Source: Paraspadella gotoi
Taxonomy: Eukaryota > Chaetognatha
Reading direction: 5' to 3'
DNA: 64,000 bases
Assembly (NCBI GenBank): GCA_051294375.1
Contig: CM119267.1
Coordinates: 22,631,486 to 22,695,485, forward strand
In this document: positions 27,833 to 38,981 of the stretch, piece after piece
How the letters are laid out: every line of letters begins with the position of its first letter
Position numbering within the stretch: the first letter of the stretch is position 1
The notes under the pieces: model-generated
Seen by the model: the letters and a program-made list of their open reading frames with translations, nothing else
The model's database searches: none
Told to the model about the DNA's origin: nothing
Position numbers and translations under genes: made by a program

Positions 27833-27958
27833 GGATGAATGGCGTGGGAGGAGGGAACCAAATGAGGCGAGTAAACGTGAGTTTCGTCCAAACGGAAGAA
27901 AAAAGGGAAAAAATCCTGCGATGCGGAAAAAACTATGAGGCGAAAATTGACCCTTCGT

Positions 27959-27999
27959 TTCGTCGTCGTGGTCGTCATTGTCGTCGTCGTCGTCGTCGT
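27959..27999. repeat. (GTC)n microsatellite
   Basis: Imperfect GTCGTC run. Similar triplet runs lie at 31274-31308, 33528-33566, 45309-45336 and 59540-59572. Confidence 0.85.
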
Positions 28000-28554
28000 G
28001 TACAATCGTGGCGTCGGACTTCTCGTCTCTTTTTGTCCGGGATCCTCGTCAAGACTAAAAAAATTTTGGCCTCCGGACCGGGTACAAGTTTCTGAGAAAG
28101 TTGGAAAGCTGACCGGCCAGTCTGGGTTCGCTACTGAGCCAAGAGTTAAAAAATATAGGATAATAAACGAACCGCCGCGCTCCCGGTTGAGAAAGCCATA
28201 CACTGTGCTTTGCGTGGCACAGTGTATAAAAAAATAGTGTGAGGGGAATGGAAAATGGGGAGAAGGGGAAAGGAAAACGTATTTGGTAACTTACTCTGGA
28301 TTATTAATTTTCAATAACGTACTTATTTATTTAGGCAATTAAGATTTTTAAAAGTGTTCGAAAAAAGAAAATCGATTAATTAATTAGTTACTTGTTCAAA
28401 AATAAATCATTTATTATATTCTATATTTCATCCTTGAAGTTTAAAAATTAAGATTCAGATATTGGCGACAAAAACGAATGTGAAACTGAATAGTTTGGGA
28501 CAGAAGATTGGTGAACAGGGCAAGTGACGATTGGTCACAGAAAAATAGTCTCTC

Positions 28555-28640
28555 TATCCTAATCCTAACCTCTAACCTCATCTTTAACTCAAAAAATGAA
28601 CCTAATTCAGAACTTAGGATAAAATGGGGCGTTCAGGGAT
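28555..28640. repeat. Degenerate CCTAA-like repeat with GGGGCGTTC border
   Basis: CCTAATCCTAACCTCTAACC, then GGATAAAATGGGGCGTTC. The border is the inverse of AACGCCCCTTTTCATC at 44.5 kb, tying the two into one family. Confidence 0.6.
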
Positions 28641-29355
28641 AATAGGGCCGCTTGAAGAAACCTGGAAGCGAAAATGGGAGAACTCAACTCTCAAGGAAGA
28701 GATAAGAGAAAGAGTTGAGTGTAAAGCTCAGAAAATTTGGGTTTGAATGACGGAAGGAGGTCAACGACCTGGAAGAACAGACGAATCCAATCCAGACGGA
28801 CGGACAAGATGGATGCCGTTTGATTTTGACGAATCGTCGGGTAAGGTATAATTCTTCCATGCTATATCATAACTGACGAGACATAGTTTATTTACGAGAC
28901 GGTACTTCCTGGATTTAGAAACCGAGAAATTAAAATCTAAAGAAATAAATATTTTTCGGAGAAAAAAAACTGAACGAAAGTAAACGAAGTTTTGTAGCAG
29001 GTTTGTTGCAGGTTTGCGGCAAGTTTGTGGCAGGTGCGAGCGAGAAAATTAAATCGGGGCTTGGGGAGGTGGAGGAAGAAAGGGTTAAGAAAATTCCCAT
29101 GTCCTGATCTCTCCCCTCGGACGGCCCGGCGGAGCGAGACGAGATCGAAGTCGAGAGAGAGAGAGAGAAGAGACGAGAGAGCGACGGAGAGAGATGAAGA
29201 GAGACGAGAGAGATAACGGGCAAGCCAGCAGTGGAGCCCTCGAGAGAAGGGGAGAGAGGAAGGAGAGAGAGAGAGATTTTTGAAGAGGGGATAGGCCAAC
29301 CAGGAGCCCCAAGCCATCTTAACGCAACCTGAGGATGATGGTTGTCAACTCTAAC

Positions 29356-29427
29356 NNNNNNNNNNNNNNNNNNNNNNNNNNNNNNNNNNNNNNNNNNNNN
29401 NNNNNNNNNNNNNNNNNNNNNNNNNNN
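29356..29427. other. Assembly gap (72 N)
   Basis: Run of N next to GA-rich sequence. Confidence 1.
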
Positions 29428-29535
29428 GAGAGAGTAAGACGGAACCGGAGAAGAAAAATTCTTTTCAATCTGGGATTTTCTCTTTGAGACTCAGTTCGTC
29501 ACCTCTTTGTCGCCGGCGAAGCGACGATATTTTCA

Positions 29536-29647
29536 ATTCCTTCTTCCCACATGAACCCATGGTGTTTCTCTTTCTCAATCCTTCTTTCCAATTCCTTCTT
29601 CCCACATGAACCCATGGTGTTTCTCTTTCTCAATCCTTCTTTCAAAA
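29536..29647. repeat. 55 bp exact tandem duplication
   Basis: CCCACATGAACCCATGGTGT with its flanks occurs twice in direct order with no visible differences. Confidence 0.9.
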
Positions 29648-29975
29648 TCCTTCTTTCTAAATCCTTCTTTCCAATTTCTTCCCTTAATTTTCTCTTTCCA
29701 TTTCTGGACAATTTCTCCCATAAAATTCTCGTTTCTAATTTTTCAGCTATTTCTTTTTATTAATTCCTTGCTTCCTTTTTTTTCATATTTTTTTCCCTTA
29801 TTTTAAATTCTTTTTAATTTTTCCTTTTTACTTCAATTTCTTTTTGTCTTCTTTGTCAGTTTCGAGTTCCTCCCTCTCAGACTGGGTCCCCGCCTCGGGC
29901 CTGCTCGGTCACGCCCTCTTCGGTCCATAATCTTCCTCAACGCACCTCAACGATGTCGCCCTTGCGCCTTCTGCT

Positions 29976-30135
29976 NNNNNNNNNNNNNNNNNNNNNNNNN
30001 NNNNNNNNNNNNNNNNNNNNNNNNNNNNNNNNNNNNNNNNNNNNNNNNNNNNNNNNNNNNNNNNNNNNNNNNNNNNNNNNNNNNNNNNNNNNNNNNNNNN
30101 NNNNNNNNNNNNNNNNNNNNNNNNNNNNNNNNNNN
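29976..30135. other. Assembly gap (160 N)
   Basis: Run of N, followed by a short CTTTAACTTTA tract. Confidence 1.
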
Positions 30136-30762
30136 TTTAATATCAACTTTAATCTTAACTTTACTTTAACTTTAGCTTTACTTTAACTTTACTTAACTTT
30201 AATCTTGCAACCGTTGTAACAAGCTCTATTTAATTACGTACCAATATCCAATTGACTAACTGTTATACTAATTAAATGAAGAGATCTGTTTATGCCCACG
30301 TTGACCCATAATAGCAAACATAAGCTTCGCTCGTCCAACATCTGCTTTACTTCTCTTTCCATTCATCGACGAGAATAATTATCGGTCGGACTCACGAAAG
30401 CCGCGGGCATTTTCCAAAATAGGCTTTGCCTTTCTCTGCCAAATTATAGGTGTTTCAGGAATTACTATATCCCTATACAGTCCCTATACGGTCCTCTGTC
30501 CAATTTCACAGTCAGTTAAGAATATTCAAACAATTTGTTTTCGGTTGTCGTCTGTTTCTCGATCTCCGTCACAACGCAGAATGGGCGTGGCCCGATGACG
30601 GAGACATCTTTCGGTGAAATTTAAATCTTTAGAACTGAATGCTCTTGTGTTTTCTTCGGTTTCGTAGAAAATGGAAAAAGAAGGAGGTGACCCTGAAAGC
30701 GGATTTGAAAACAAAAGGGAAAGTCCGGCGTTGGAGAAAGTGAGAACAGGAATTCGCGACAC

Positions 30763-31273
30763 NNNNNNNNNNNNNNNNNNNNNNNNNNNNNNNNNNNNNN
30801 NNNNNNNNNNNNNNNNNNNNNNNNNNNNNNNNNNNNNNNNNNNNNNNNNNNNNNNNNNNNNNNNNNNNNNNNNNNNNNNNNNNNNNNNNNNNNNNNNNNN
30901 NNNNNNNNNNNNNNNNNNNNNNNNNNNNNNNNNNNNNNNNNNNNNNNNNNNNNNNNNNNNNNNNNNNNNNNNNNNNNNNNNNNNNNNNNNNNNNNNNNNN
31001 NNNNNNNNNNNNNNNNNNNNNNNNNNNNNNNNNNNNNNNNNNNNNNNNNNNNNNNNNNNNNNNNNNNNNNNNNNNNNNNNNNNNNNNNNNNNNNNNNNNN
31101 NNNNNNNNNNNNNNNNNNNNNNNNNNNNNNNNNNNNNNNNNNNNNNNNNNNNNNNNNNNNNNNNNNNNNNNNNNNNNNNNNNNNNNNNNNNNNNNNNNNN
31201 NNNNNNNNNNNNNNNNNNNNNNNNNNNNNNNNNNNNNNNNNNNNNNNNNNNNNNNNNNNNNNNNNNNNNNNNN
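30763..31273. other. Assembly gap (511 N)
   Basis: Run of N ending directly in a GTC triplet repeat, which probably caused the gap. Confidence 1.
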
Positions 31274-31274
31274 G

Positions 31275-31306
<32 letters not shown>

Positions 31307-31319
31307 GTCCAGGGTGGAT

Positions 31320-33900
31320 GAAAAACGAATGAATCCACTCGATGGACAGAGTTAATCTCTTCCAGTGAGGAAAAAAGGTCTGGAAAAGTGGGTGCGTGGC
31401 GTGGGAGATTGAGAGAAAGAAAAAGAAAGAAAGATAAAAAATGAAAGAATATGAAAGAAGATGCGAAGATAAAGTAAAATAGAAAGGTGATCCATTAAAA
31501 ATAGAAAGGTTAAATTCAATGATAAAGATGTTTTAAAGAAAGAGAGAAAGAGAGAGAGAAAAAAATAGAAAGACAAATGCTTTAGATTTTGCCTTAGAAC
31601 TGACATGTCTTTAAATTCTTTAATTAAAAAAAAAATTTTAAAATATAGTTGGCAATATAATCGAAATAGTTGTGAAATAATAATACAGTTTTAATAGCGT
31701 GGATGAGAGGAGCGGGGGACCGATTAGTGGAGCGAGGAAAAGAAAATAACTACATACAAGGAGAGAAGATGGAATGAGTTTATAGGAGTCGAGATATGAT
31801 GATCGATTCTGTGTCTAATGAGATCGAGGAAAGACAAGTGGTAAAGAAGAAACGAAATGAGAGGAAAGGAAAGGGAGAAATGACGAGAAGATAGGAAAAA
31901 GTAAAGTAAATCCACGGAAATAAATTCATACAATTCTTGAGAATGAATGAAACCTCGCATTATTTAAAAACTATTAATATTAAATGTATGTATATAACTT
32001 TATTTTAACTCTGTTCGTCTTATGTTTAAAAATTCATAAGGCAGTTTTGTTTCGAAAACGAATGGGGAAATGGAGGAATGCAATGCGGAAGAAATAGGTT
32101 ACGCTATTACTTATGATTAATCTACTTACGGTTCGGTTAAGGTGGATTAAAAATCTCCTTTTAAATGCACACAAACCGGTTTTGGAAACCGCGAGGAAAT
32201 TATTATTTTGCCAGTTAAACGTTGTTATATAATAGAAATGAGACGCCCCGTCGCCGAGTGATCACTCAGAGCCACTTCATCTGCGAAGGGCGCAGGCGAC
32301 TTTCCGGAAGTATTGAGAAGATACTTCTAGCCATTTTATTGGATACGAAAAAAATTATATTTTCTCAACTTTACTTTTGACAGTCCATTTAGATATTCCA
32401 AGGAGGAATACTTTCCAAAACTGCACTATGCAAATTGAATTAATATTTTGGAATGACTGCACGATTTGAAAGAGAGAGAGAGAAAAGAGAGACGACGATG
32501 AGGAGGAGAGATGAGAAGAGAGGAGGAGAGAGAGAGGAAGAGAGAGAGATGAGAGAGGAGAGAGAGAGATGAGAGAGAGAGAGACAGAGACAGAGACACT
32601 CACTAGACTAGACTGATAAGTTCCACTACATCCCACAATAAACCTCCCGCGGATTTCCCACCAGTTATCACTGCGTAGGCAAACAGAGGGAGAGAAGATT
32701 AGCGCGAGACTCGAAAGGATTTTTTGTTTGTTGTGAGGATCGAGATTCGTGTCGACGCAAAGAATCCGATCGTGACATTCCTTGCCAGTTGCCACTCAGT
32801 GCCAGTCGATGGCGGAAGGAGGAGGCGGATTTTTTCGGTCTCCAGGGGAAAAAGCGGAAACGGGCGAGTGGAAACGCCATTGCTGATTGTGTAGATGGCG
32901 TTAGCGATGCCATTGCTGATAGTTTTGATTTTTTTTTTCCAGTCGGCTGTCAATTCCCTAACTGATTGGGTTGACGGAGTGGGCAATGCCACTGCATTGT
33001 GTTATTGATGCCATTACTGAAGAAGGCTCGGCGAATCCGGTGACTGTCCGTGGCGATATAAAAAGTAAATGATAGGCATGATTGACGAATATCATCGATG
33101 AATATCATTGATGAATGATGAGTGATGACAGTGGGGATGCTATTATTAAGTTGTTATTTATGGTTTAAAATTTAACGATGTTTATACTTGGGAGCTTAAT
33201 GCCGAAAGGGATCGTGAGCATTTAATGTTGACGATACGAGGACGAGTAATTTTTAATGATGAAATCGATTTCGTTCTTGAAAGTCAGCGAGTGAGTGAGT
33301 GAGTCTTCTTTCTTCCTCCTCATTCCTCATTCCTCTTAATAATTCCCTTCTCTCCCCTGGATCCTTTCCTCTGCTCCCCTTTCCCTCTTTCCTCCCCCAC
33401 CCCCACCCCGATGGAAACTCCATCAATCTTTCTACTCTTCGCTTGATTATTCGAACTTTCGACCTCATCGGGTGTCGGGCAGAGGGCGTCGGGTGTCGGG
33501 CGCCTCGAAAAGTCGACTTGACCGACAGGGACGACGACGATGACGACGACGACGATGACGACGATAGAAGCGACGTGGGAAGTCGGTTATGGATCATCGG
33601 AATTAAAAGAGTGACTGAGTAAGTGGATCCATAGTCGACGGAGAATGTTAAAAAAATATTTTAAATAAAGGAAAAATAATAATTGCGTATTTTCTCTATA
33701 TTTTGATTCAAATTTTAAGATCCACGTTACCTTTTATCATTATTATTTTACCTCTCGCCCCTTTTTTTTCAACTCATTTTGCAGACTTATGTATGTATGT
33801 TTTGTTTGTTTTCTGTACTGAATCAACCTTGTTGCATTCGAAGAAAACGCTTGTATTTGAAACCTGCCGTTAGAAGGAAATTTCCCTTATGGAAACACGT
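31320..33900. other. No gene seen; purine-rich and simple repeats
   Basis: Contains a GA-rich tract at 32470-32595, imperfect repeats around 32880-33030 (TGCCATTGCTGAT words) and a GAC/GAT run at 33528-33566. No frame has recognisable domains. Confidence 0.5.
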
Positions 33901-33916
33901 AGTTTTTAGTATTTTT

Positions 33917-33926
33917 NNNNNNNNNN
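33917..33926. other. Assembly gap (10 N) flanked by a duplicated sequence
   Basis: The ~60 bp before the gap (GCCGTTAGAAGGAAATTTCC and CACGTAGTTTTTAGTATTTT) recurs at 33955-34011, after it. Confidence 1.
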
Positions 33927-34029
33927 TAAGATCCACGTTAGTTTTGACCATTTGAAACTTGCCGTTAGAGGGAAATTTTCTTAATGGAAACACGAAGTTT
34001 TTAGTATTTTTGAATATGTAAACAGAAAA

Positions 34030-35099
34030 TCAATAATAATCAAGAATAAGTTAAGTTCCAACGACCTCGGTCTTCTAAGAGATTGCAGACATAACAACAA
34101 CAGCAACAACAACAACAACTAGACTTAAAGACTCTCGCGACTTCGATTATGAATTTTAACGTTGGCGAGCGAGGAAGGGGGGAGGTGGGGGGAGAGAAAG
34201 AGAGGGTAAGGGAATAGGGATGAAGAAAGCTAAGCGGGGCGAGGGTCTTTCCTTTTTCTTTCTTTTTGTCTCGACTTTCGTTTTTGTTAAAAACTAAATC
34301 TATAAACAATTTTAATTTCCTTTGTTTTTCGAAATAAAACTAAAGTAAAAAAAAAATTCAAGTTGATAAAAATATTGAAAAGAATAGAAATTAACCGGCA
34401 GACAGTGAAATTAAATTACGAACAATTAAAAATAAAACAAGAATTACAATGTTGAGAACGTTTATTGTAAGAAAAATTGAAGACGCAATTTGCTACGACG
34501 ATAAGACATAATAGTAATAAAGGGACCTTAAAACTAAGATCATAATTCCGACGACAAATGAAACATAAAAGCTGAAGACGAGAACAATGGCCGATTTCTC
34601 CATCCCCATTTTTCCTCAGCAACGCTTCCCCATTTCTCACGCTTCTTCTTTTTTTTATAATATTTTCTTTGTTTTTTTCATTTTTTGTAAACTTTTTTTT
34701 CATGCTTGATTTTATCTCTTTTCCGCGCCGGCGACTTTTTAGCCTTTTGTTTCGGATCTTGTTTCGCCATTTTTTCCCCCTTTTGTTACTGTTTATTCGC
34801 TTCTTCGCTTCTTTTAATCTTCTTGTTTTTTTTTTAAATTTTTTCCTTTTTTTGTTGCTTTATATTTCTTGTATTTTTTGCTGGTTTTTTTCCCAGCTAT
34901 TATGTGTTTCGAGAAAAAAAATGGGTAAATATGAAAAGAGGGATGTTCGTGTGGGAAGAGAGAAGAAGAGAGGGAAAATATGAAAAAGAAAGGGAGAGGA
35001 TGAAAGGAGGTAAGGAAGGAAAAATAAAGTGAGATGGAAAAAAAATGGGAAGAGAAAAAAAAAGGAAAAAAGCAGAGGATATAAAAAAAAAAAAAGAAA

Positions 35100-35136
<37 letters not shown>

Positions 35137-35145
35137 AGAAGAGGA

Positions 35146-35176
<31 letters not shown>

Positions 35177-35736
35177 CGACAAGTTATTACCGTGGAGCAA
35201 AAACCAAAGCCGAGAAAAGGAGAGAGACGAAGCCCAAGTTAAAGATCCTTTGTTGATTATAAATAAGTCTCGGACGTATAATTATCCCGGCTTCTCCTTT
35301 TTTTAGCGAATGCTTTGGAATGCGTCCAGTTTTCTCTGTTTCGAAATTTATGTCTTCTCGTCGCTAGTAAAGAAAACAAAACTTGGTGAAACTTAAAGTA
35401 AAGAAAGTAAAGATTTGAAAACAAAATAAAATAAAATTATTAACCATTTATAACAAGTGAACAAAAAAAGACGCATCATCGACGTTTTATTTTCTGACTC
35501 GGCACCGACGCGACATCTCTCGTCAAACAATAAAATATGACGAAACAACGGAGCATCAAGCAGCAGAGTCAGATCCTGTAGTCTTGCAAAGTGCTATAAT
35601 CTTTGACGTTTTGGGATGAAATGAGGCGCAAATTGAGGGAATATAAACTCAAATACCGAAACACGACGTAATTGTTTGGAAGGAATAAATTCGGGCGGAT
35701 TATATTGGAGAATATATTTTCTTTCTTTCTCTCTCT

Positions 35737-35813
<77 letters not shown>

Positions 35814-36839
35814 AAAACTAAACGAAATCGAATCTCCTTTTTTTTTTCTCCGCGGAGAAAGAAAAATGTAAAAACCCGGGAAAATCGTCTGAGAGAAAAG
35901 AATAAGTTTTGTGGCAAAATAAAGAGGAAAAAGAAAAGGAAAGAAAGAGCGTAACGAGAGACGTTTCCGCCATTTTGAAAAAAAAACTAATGGAAGATGA
36001 GGGGAGGCAGAGGGGGAGAGAGAGATAGGGAGGAAAGGGAAGGAGGAAAGGGAGGAAAGCGAGAGGAAGGGAGCAGGAGTGGAAGGGAAAAGAAAGGAAG
36101 GAAGAAAAGGGGAAAGGGAGGAAAAAAAAGAAAAAGAAAAGAGGAGAAAGGAAGGGAAAACGGGAAAAAGAAAGGAGGAAGGGAGGGAGGAAGAGAAGAA
36201 GAGAGAAGTTGGAAGAAAGTGAAGGGAGGAAGAAGGAGGAAGGAAAGGTGGTTGAAGAGGAACAATGGGAAATCAGAAGATAAAAAGGGGAAGTTTGAGG
36301 AAGAAAGGAAAATAAAAATTTTAACTTTAAAAGGTAAACGGGCCAAAAGAAAAAGTGGAAAGGATGAAAAGGATTTTCGAAATTTGAATTGAAAACTTGA
36401 AACCCGAAAAGGAAAATTAAAAAGATTGAAAAATATACAACGAAATGTTTTGAAATGACTGAAGGAGGGAAATTGAAACTGATGAAGAGTTAGAAAGAAA
36501 AGTAGAGAATAGAAAGATATATAAAGAGAGAGTAGAAGATAGAAAAGAAAGAAAAATGAGAGGGAGGGAGAGAGAGAGAGAGAGAGAGAGAGTTCCGTTG
36601 GGAGACGCAGTAATGATAAAAAAATAAAGGGCGAACATAATGGATGGAGACCCGATTGGAGACCCGGATGAAGACCCGGATGGAGACCCGGATGTTTGAA
36701 AACAAAATAGCTAGATGAGAATGAGCGATCAACATCTCCTTTTTTCAGACAAAGATCGAAAAAATATAGTTAGGGTTTTTGTTTTATTTTTTAATCGAAA
36801 GTAAGAATGAAAGGGAGGAGAGAGAGAGAGAGAGAGAAG

Positions 36840-36879
<40 letters not shown>

Positions 36880-36957
36880 AGAGAGGAGAGAGAGCGTTGG
36901 TGCGTCAGTGTGAGAATCAAAGGCTTAACAGGTAAAGAAAACGAAACTAATCAAGGT

Positions 36958-37042
<85 letters not shown>

Positions 37043-38600
37043 TTTCATTCATCGATCGATATGGGAGGGAGATTAAATCTTTTTCTCTCTTCGTCTCCCA
37101 CGAGGAAATTTTCTCACTTTTCTCATTCGTTTTTTATTGTTCCACTTTTTTTTTTCAAAGCTTCACGTGATTGTTCCACTTACTTTGTTTATACCTGAAG
37201 CGTCGTGCCTCCTTTTTTATTTCATTGTCTTTGAGATTTATTTACGACTTTCCCCACGATTGCCTTCGCCGTTGTCTTTTACAGTTTCCGTTGCTGTTGG
37301 ATTGTTTGTTGGCGTGAGTGTCTCTTCTGTCTTTATGTGCTTGCCGACTATTCTTAATCCTGGCGTCAGAAACTCTACATTTTCTTTTAATTATATCGTT
37401 TTAATTTACAAGATAACTAATCCGTTATAAACCTTAAGGTTTGTAATGAACTGGGAAAATTCACACTGTGACTACTTTTTTCTGATCCGCTCAACTTTAG
37501 AATCACAAGTTCTAACCGCCTTAAATATCATTCTAAAATTTTTCTTTTTTTTTCCTGGGTATTATTTCAAAATCTAAATATATAACCTCAAAACTTATAT
37601 CTTATTGTTATATATTTACATTTATTTAAATGAATCTCTGCTCCTCTTAACTTCTTTAAATCCTGCTCCATTTCTCGCAATCGCTCCCGTCCCAAGATTG
37701 ATTATTAATCGATCCGAGAGCTTCTTCCTCGTCTACTCAGTTTCCTCGCTCTAGATTCTTTTCGTTCCTCCCACCGTTTCGCCTTCCTTCCTCCCCCTCT
37801 CCCTCTCTCTCTTCCTCCCCTTCTCCCTCTCTCCTACTTTATAATTCCCATATGACGCGTGGGCGACTGAGGGAAATGACGCGAGGAGCCAGACCATAAC
37901 GACGTTGTCGTTGTCGTCGTTATAATTGTCGTCGTTGTTGTCGTATGAAAAAAAAAGTGCTTCAATTCGATTTTTTTCCAAGGCTCGAACTCGAGAACTT
38001 CCGGCAGAGAGAAAAGGTTTCAAACGCGTTACGCAATACAAAGAAAAATGCTGATGGTTATTTGTCGTTGAATTTATAATATTCTTCGTCCTGACTTCCT
38101 GTTGGCGACAATTGCCTTCATTTCCATGAAATCTTTCTCAGAAAGTATTGTGTTGCTGTCTGGCCGTCTGCTGCTTTCTCCTCCCGTCCATCACCAAATA
38201 CATAATATTTGTCGACCCATTTTTCGGGTCAGCGAGCAAATCCGGATGATTACTTGATAATAATACTAAAGCTAGAAGAATTTGCCATGCTCCCCTTAAG
38301 TAAGAATGGAAATTCTGATGGTAAAACTTCTTCCAAAAGGGAAACAGTTGGTTTAGTTTGTTAAATTTTCAATAGATGTCAGAAGCGTTCAGCTTATTTC
38401 GAGAAACAAAGGAGCATCTTGATAATTGTCGCAAGTGTTCGGCGCGCGACATTGAACTTCAATTTTCACTTTGAAGAGCTTTCGCTCAGATTGATACAGC
38501 GAAGTTGCTAATGACTCCGATGACTTTAAAACAGTACGATACTGACAAAACGAATTCAAAGCTAAAAAAAAACCAAAAAACTGTATTTGACTAAAAGTAA
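34030..38600. other. No gene seen; microsatellite-rich
   Basis: Large (GA)n or (CT)n tracts at 35102-35178, 35728-35811, 36563-36592, 36815-36894 and 36961-37041; a purine-rich tract at 35995-36330; a 12 bp GGAGACCCGGAT repeat at 36644-36692. The remainder shows no supportable exons. Confidence 0.55.
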
Positions 38601-38649
38601 CACAAATCAAGTCCTAAAAGCAAAACAAAAAAACTGCCTACGACGAATT

Positions 38650-38981
38650 TTACTTTTTTCTCTTCATCGAATCAACTCGTTTGACGCTTGGCTGCTGAAA
38701 GCTTCTTTGCCGAGGGATGCCCTTTTGCTGGTCTCCGTTCTTTGGTTGTAAGAAACTATTTTGAAGTTCAACGTTTTTCACTTGAGACTGTTGATCGACG
38801 TTTCGCTGCTGAATTCCCGTTTGCTTTTCGACGTTAATTGACTGTTGATTCCTTTTCTTTTCTTCCTCCATCGTTTCCTCCGTCTCCGCTGCAGAAATGT
38901 CGTCGCTGCTGGCGGCGGCGATTTTCACTGATTTCAGGTCGTCGAAGTTAATTATCAGAACCGTGATGTTGTCGATGGCGC
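38650..38981 (-). CDS. PPM1L: PPM1L-like exon 8: PP2C end and Gln-rich tail
   Basis: Starts in AIDNITVLIINFDDLKSVK, the last PP2C motif with the metal-binding Asp. It continues into a tail with IQQRNVDQQSQVKNVELQNS-type repeats and ends KRVDSMKRKK and a stop. Confidence 0.85.

Noticed and set aside
30526-31338. Frames of 216-270 residues
   Set aside because: Most of each frame is N; only a triplet repeat and short ends are readable.
33299-33622. Frame ending in an Asp run
   Set aside because: The Asp run is a GAC/GAT microsatellite; the rest has no domain.
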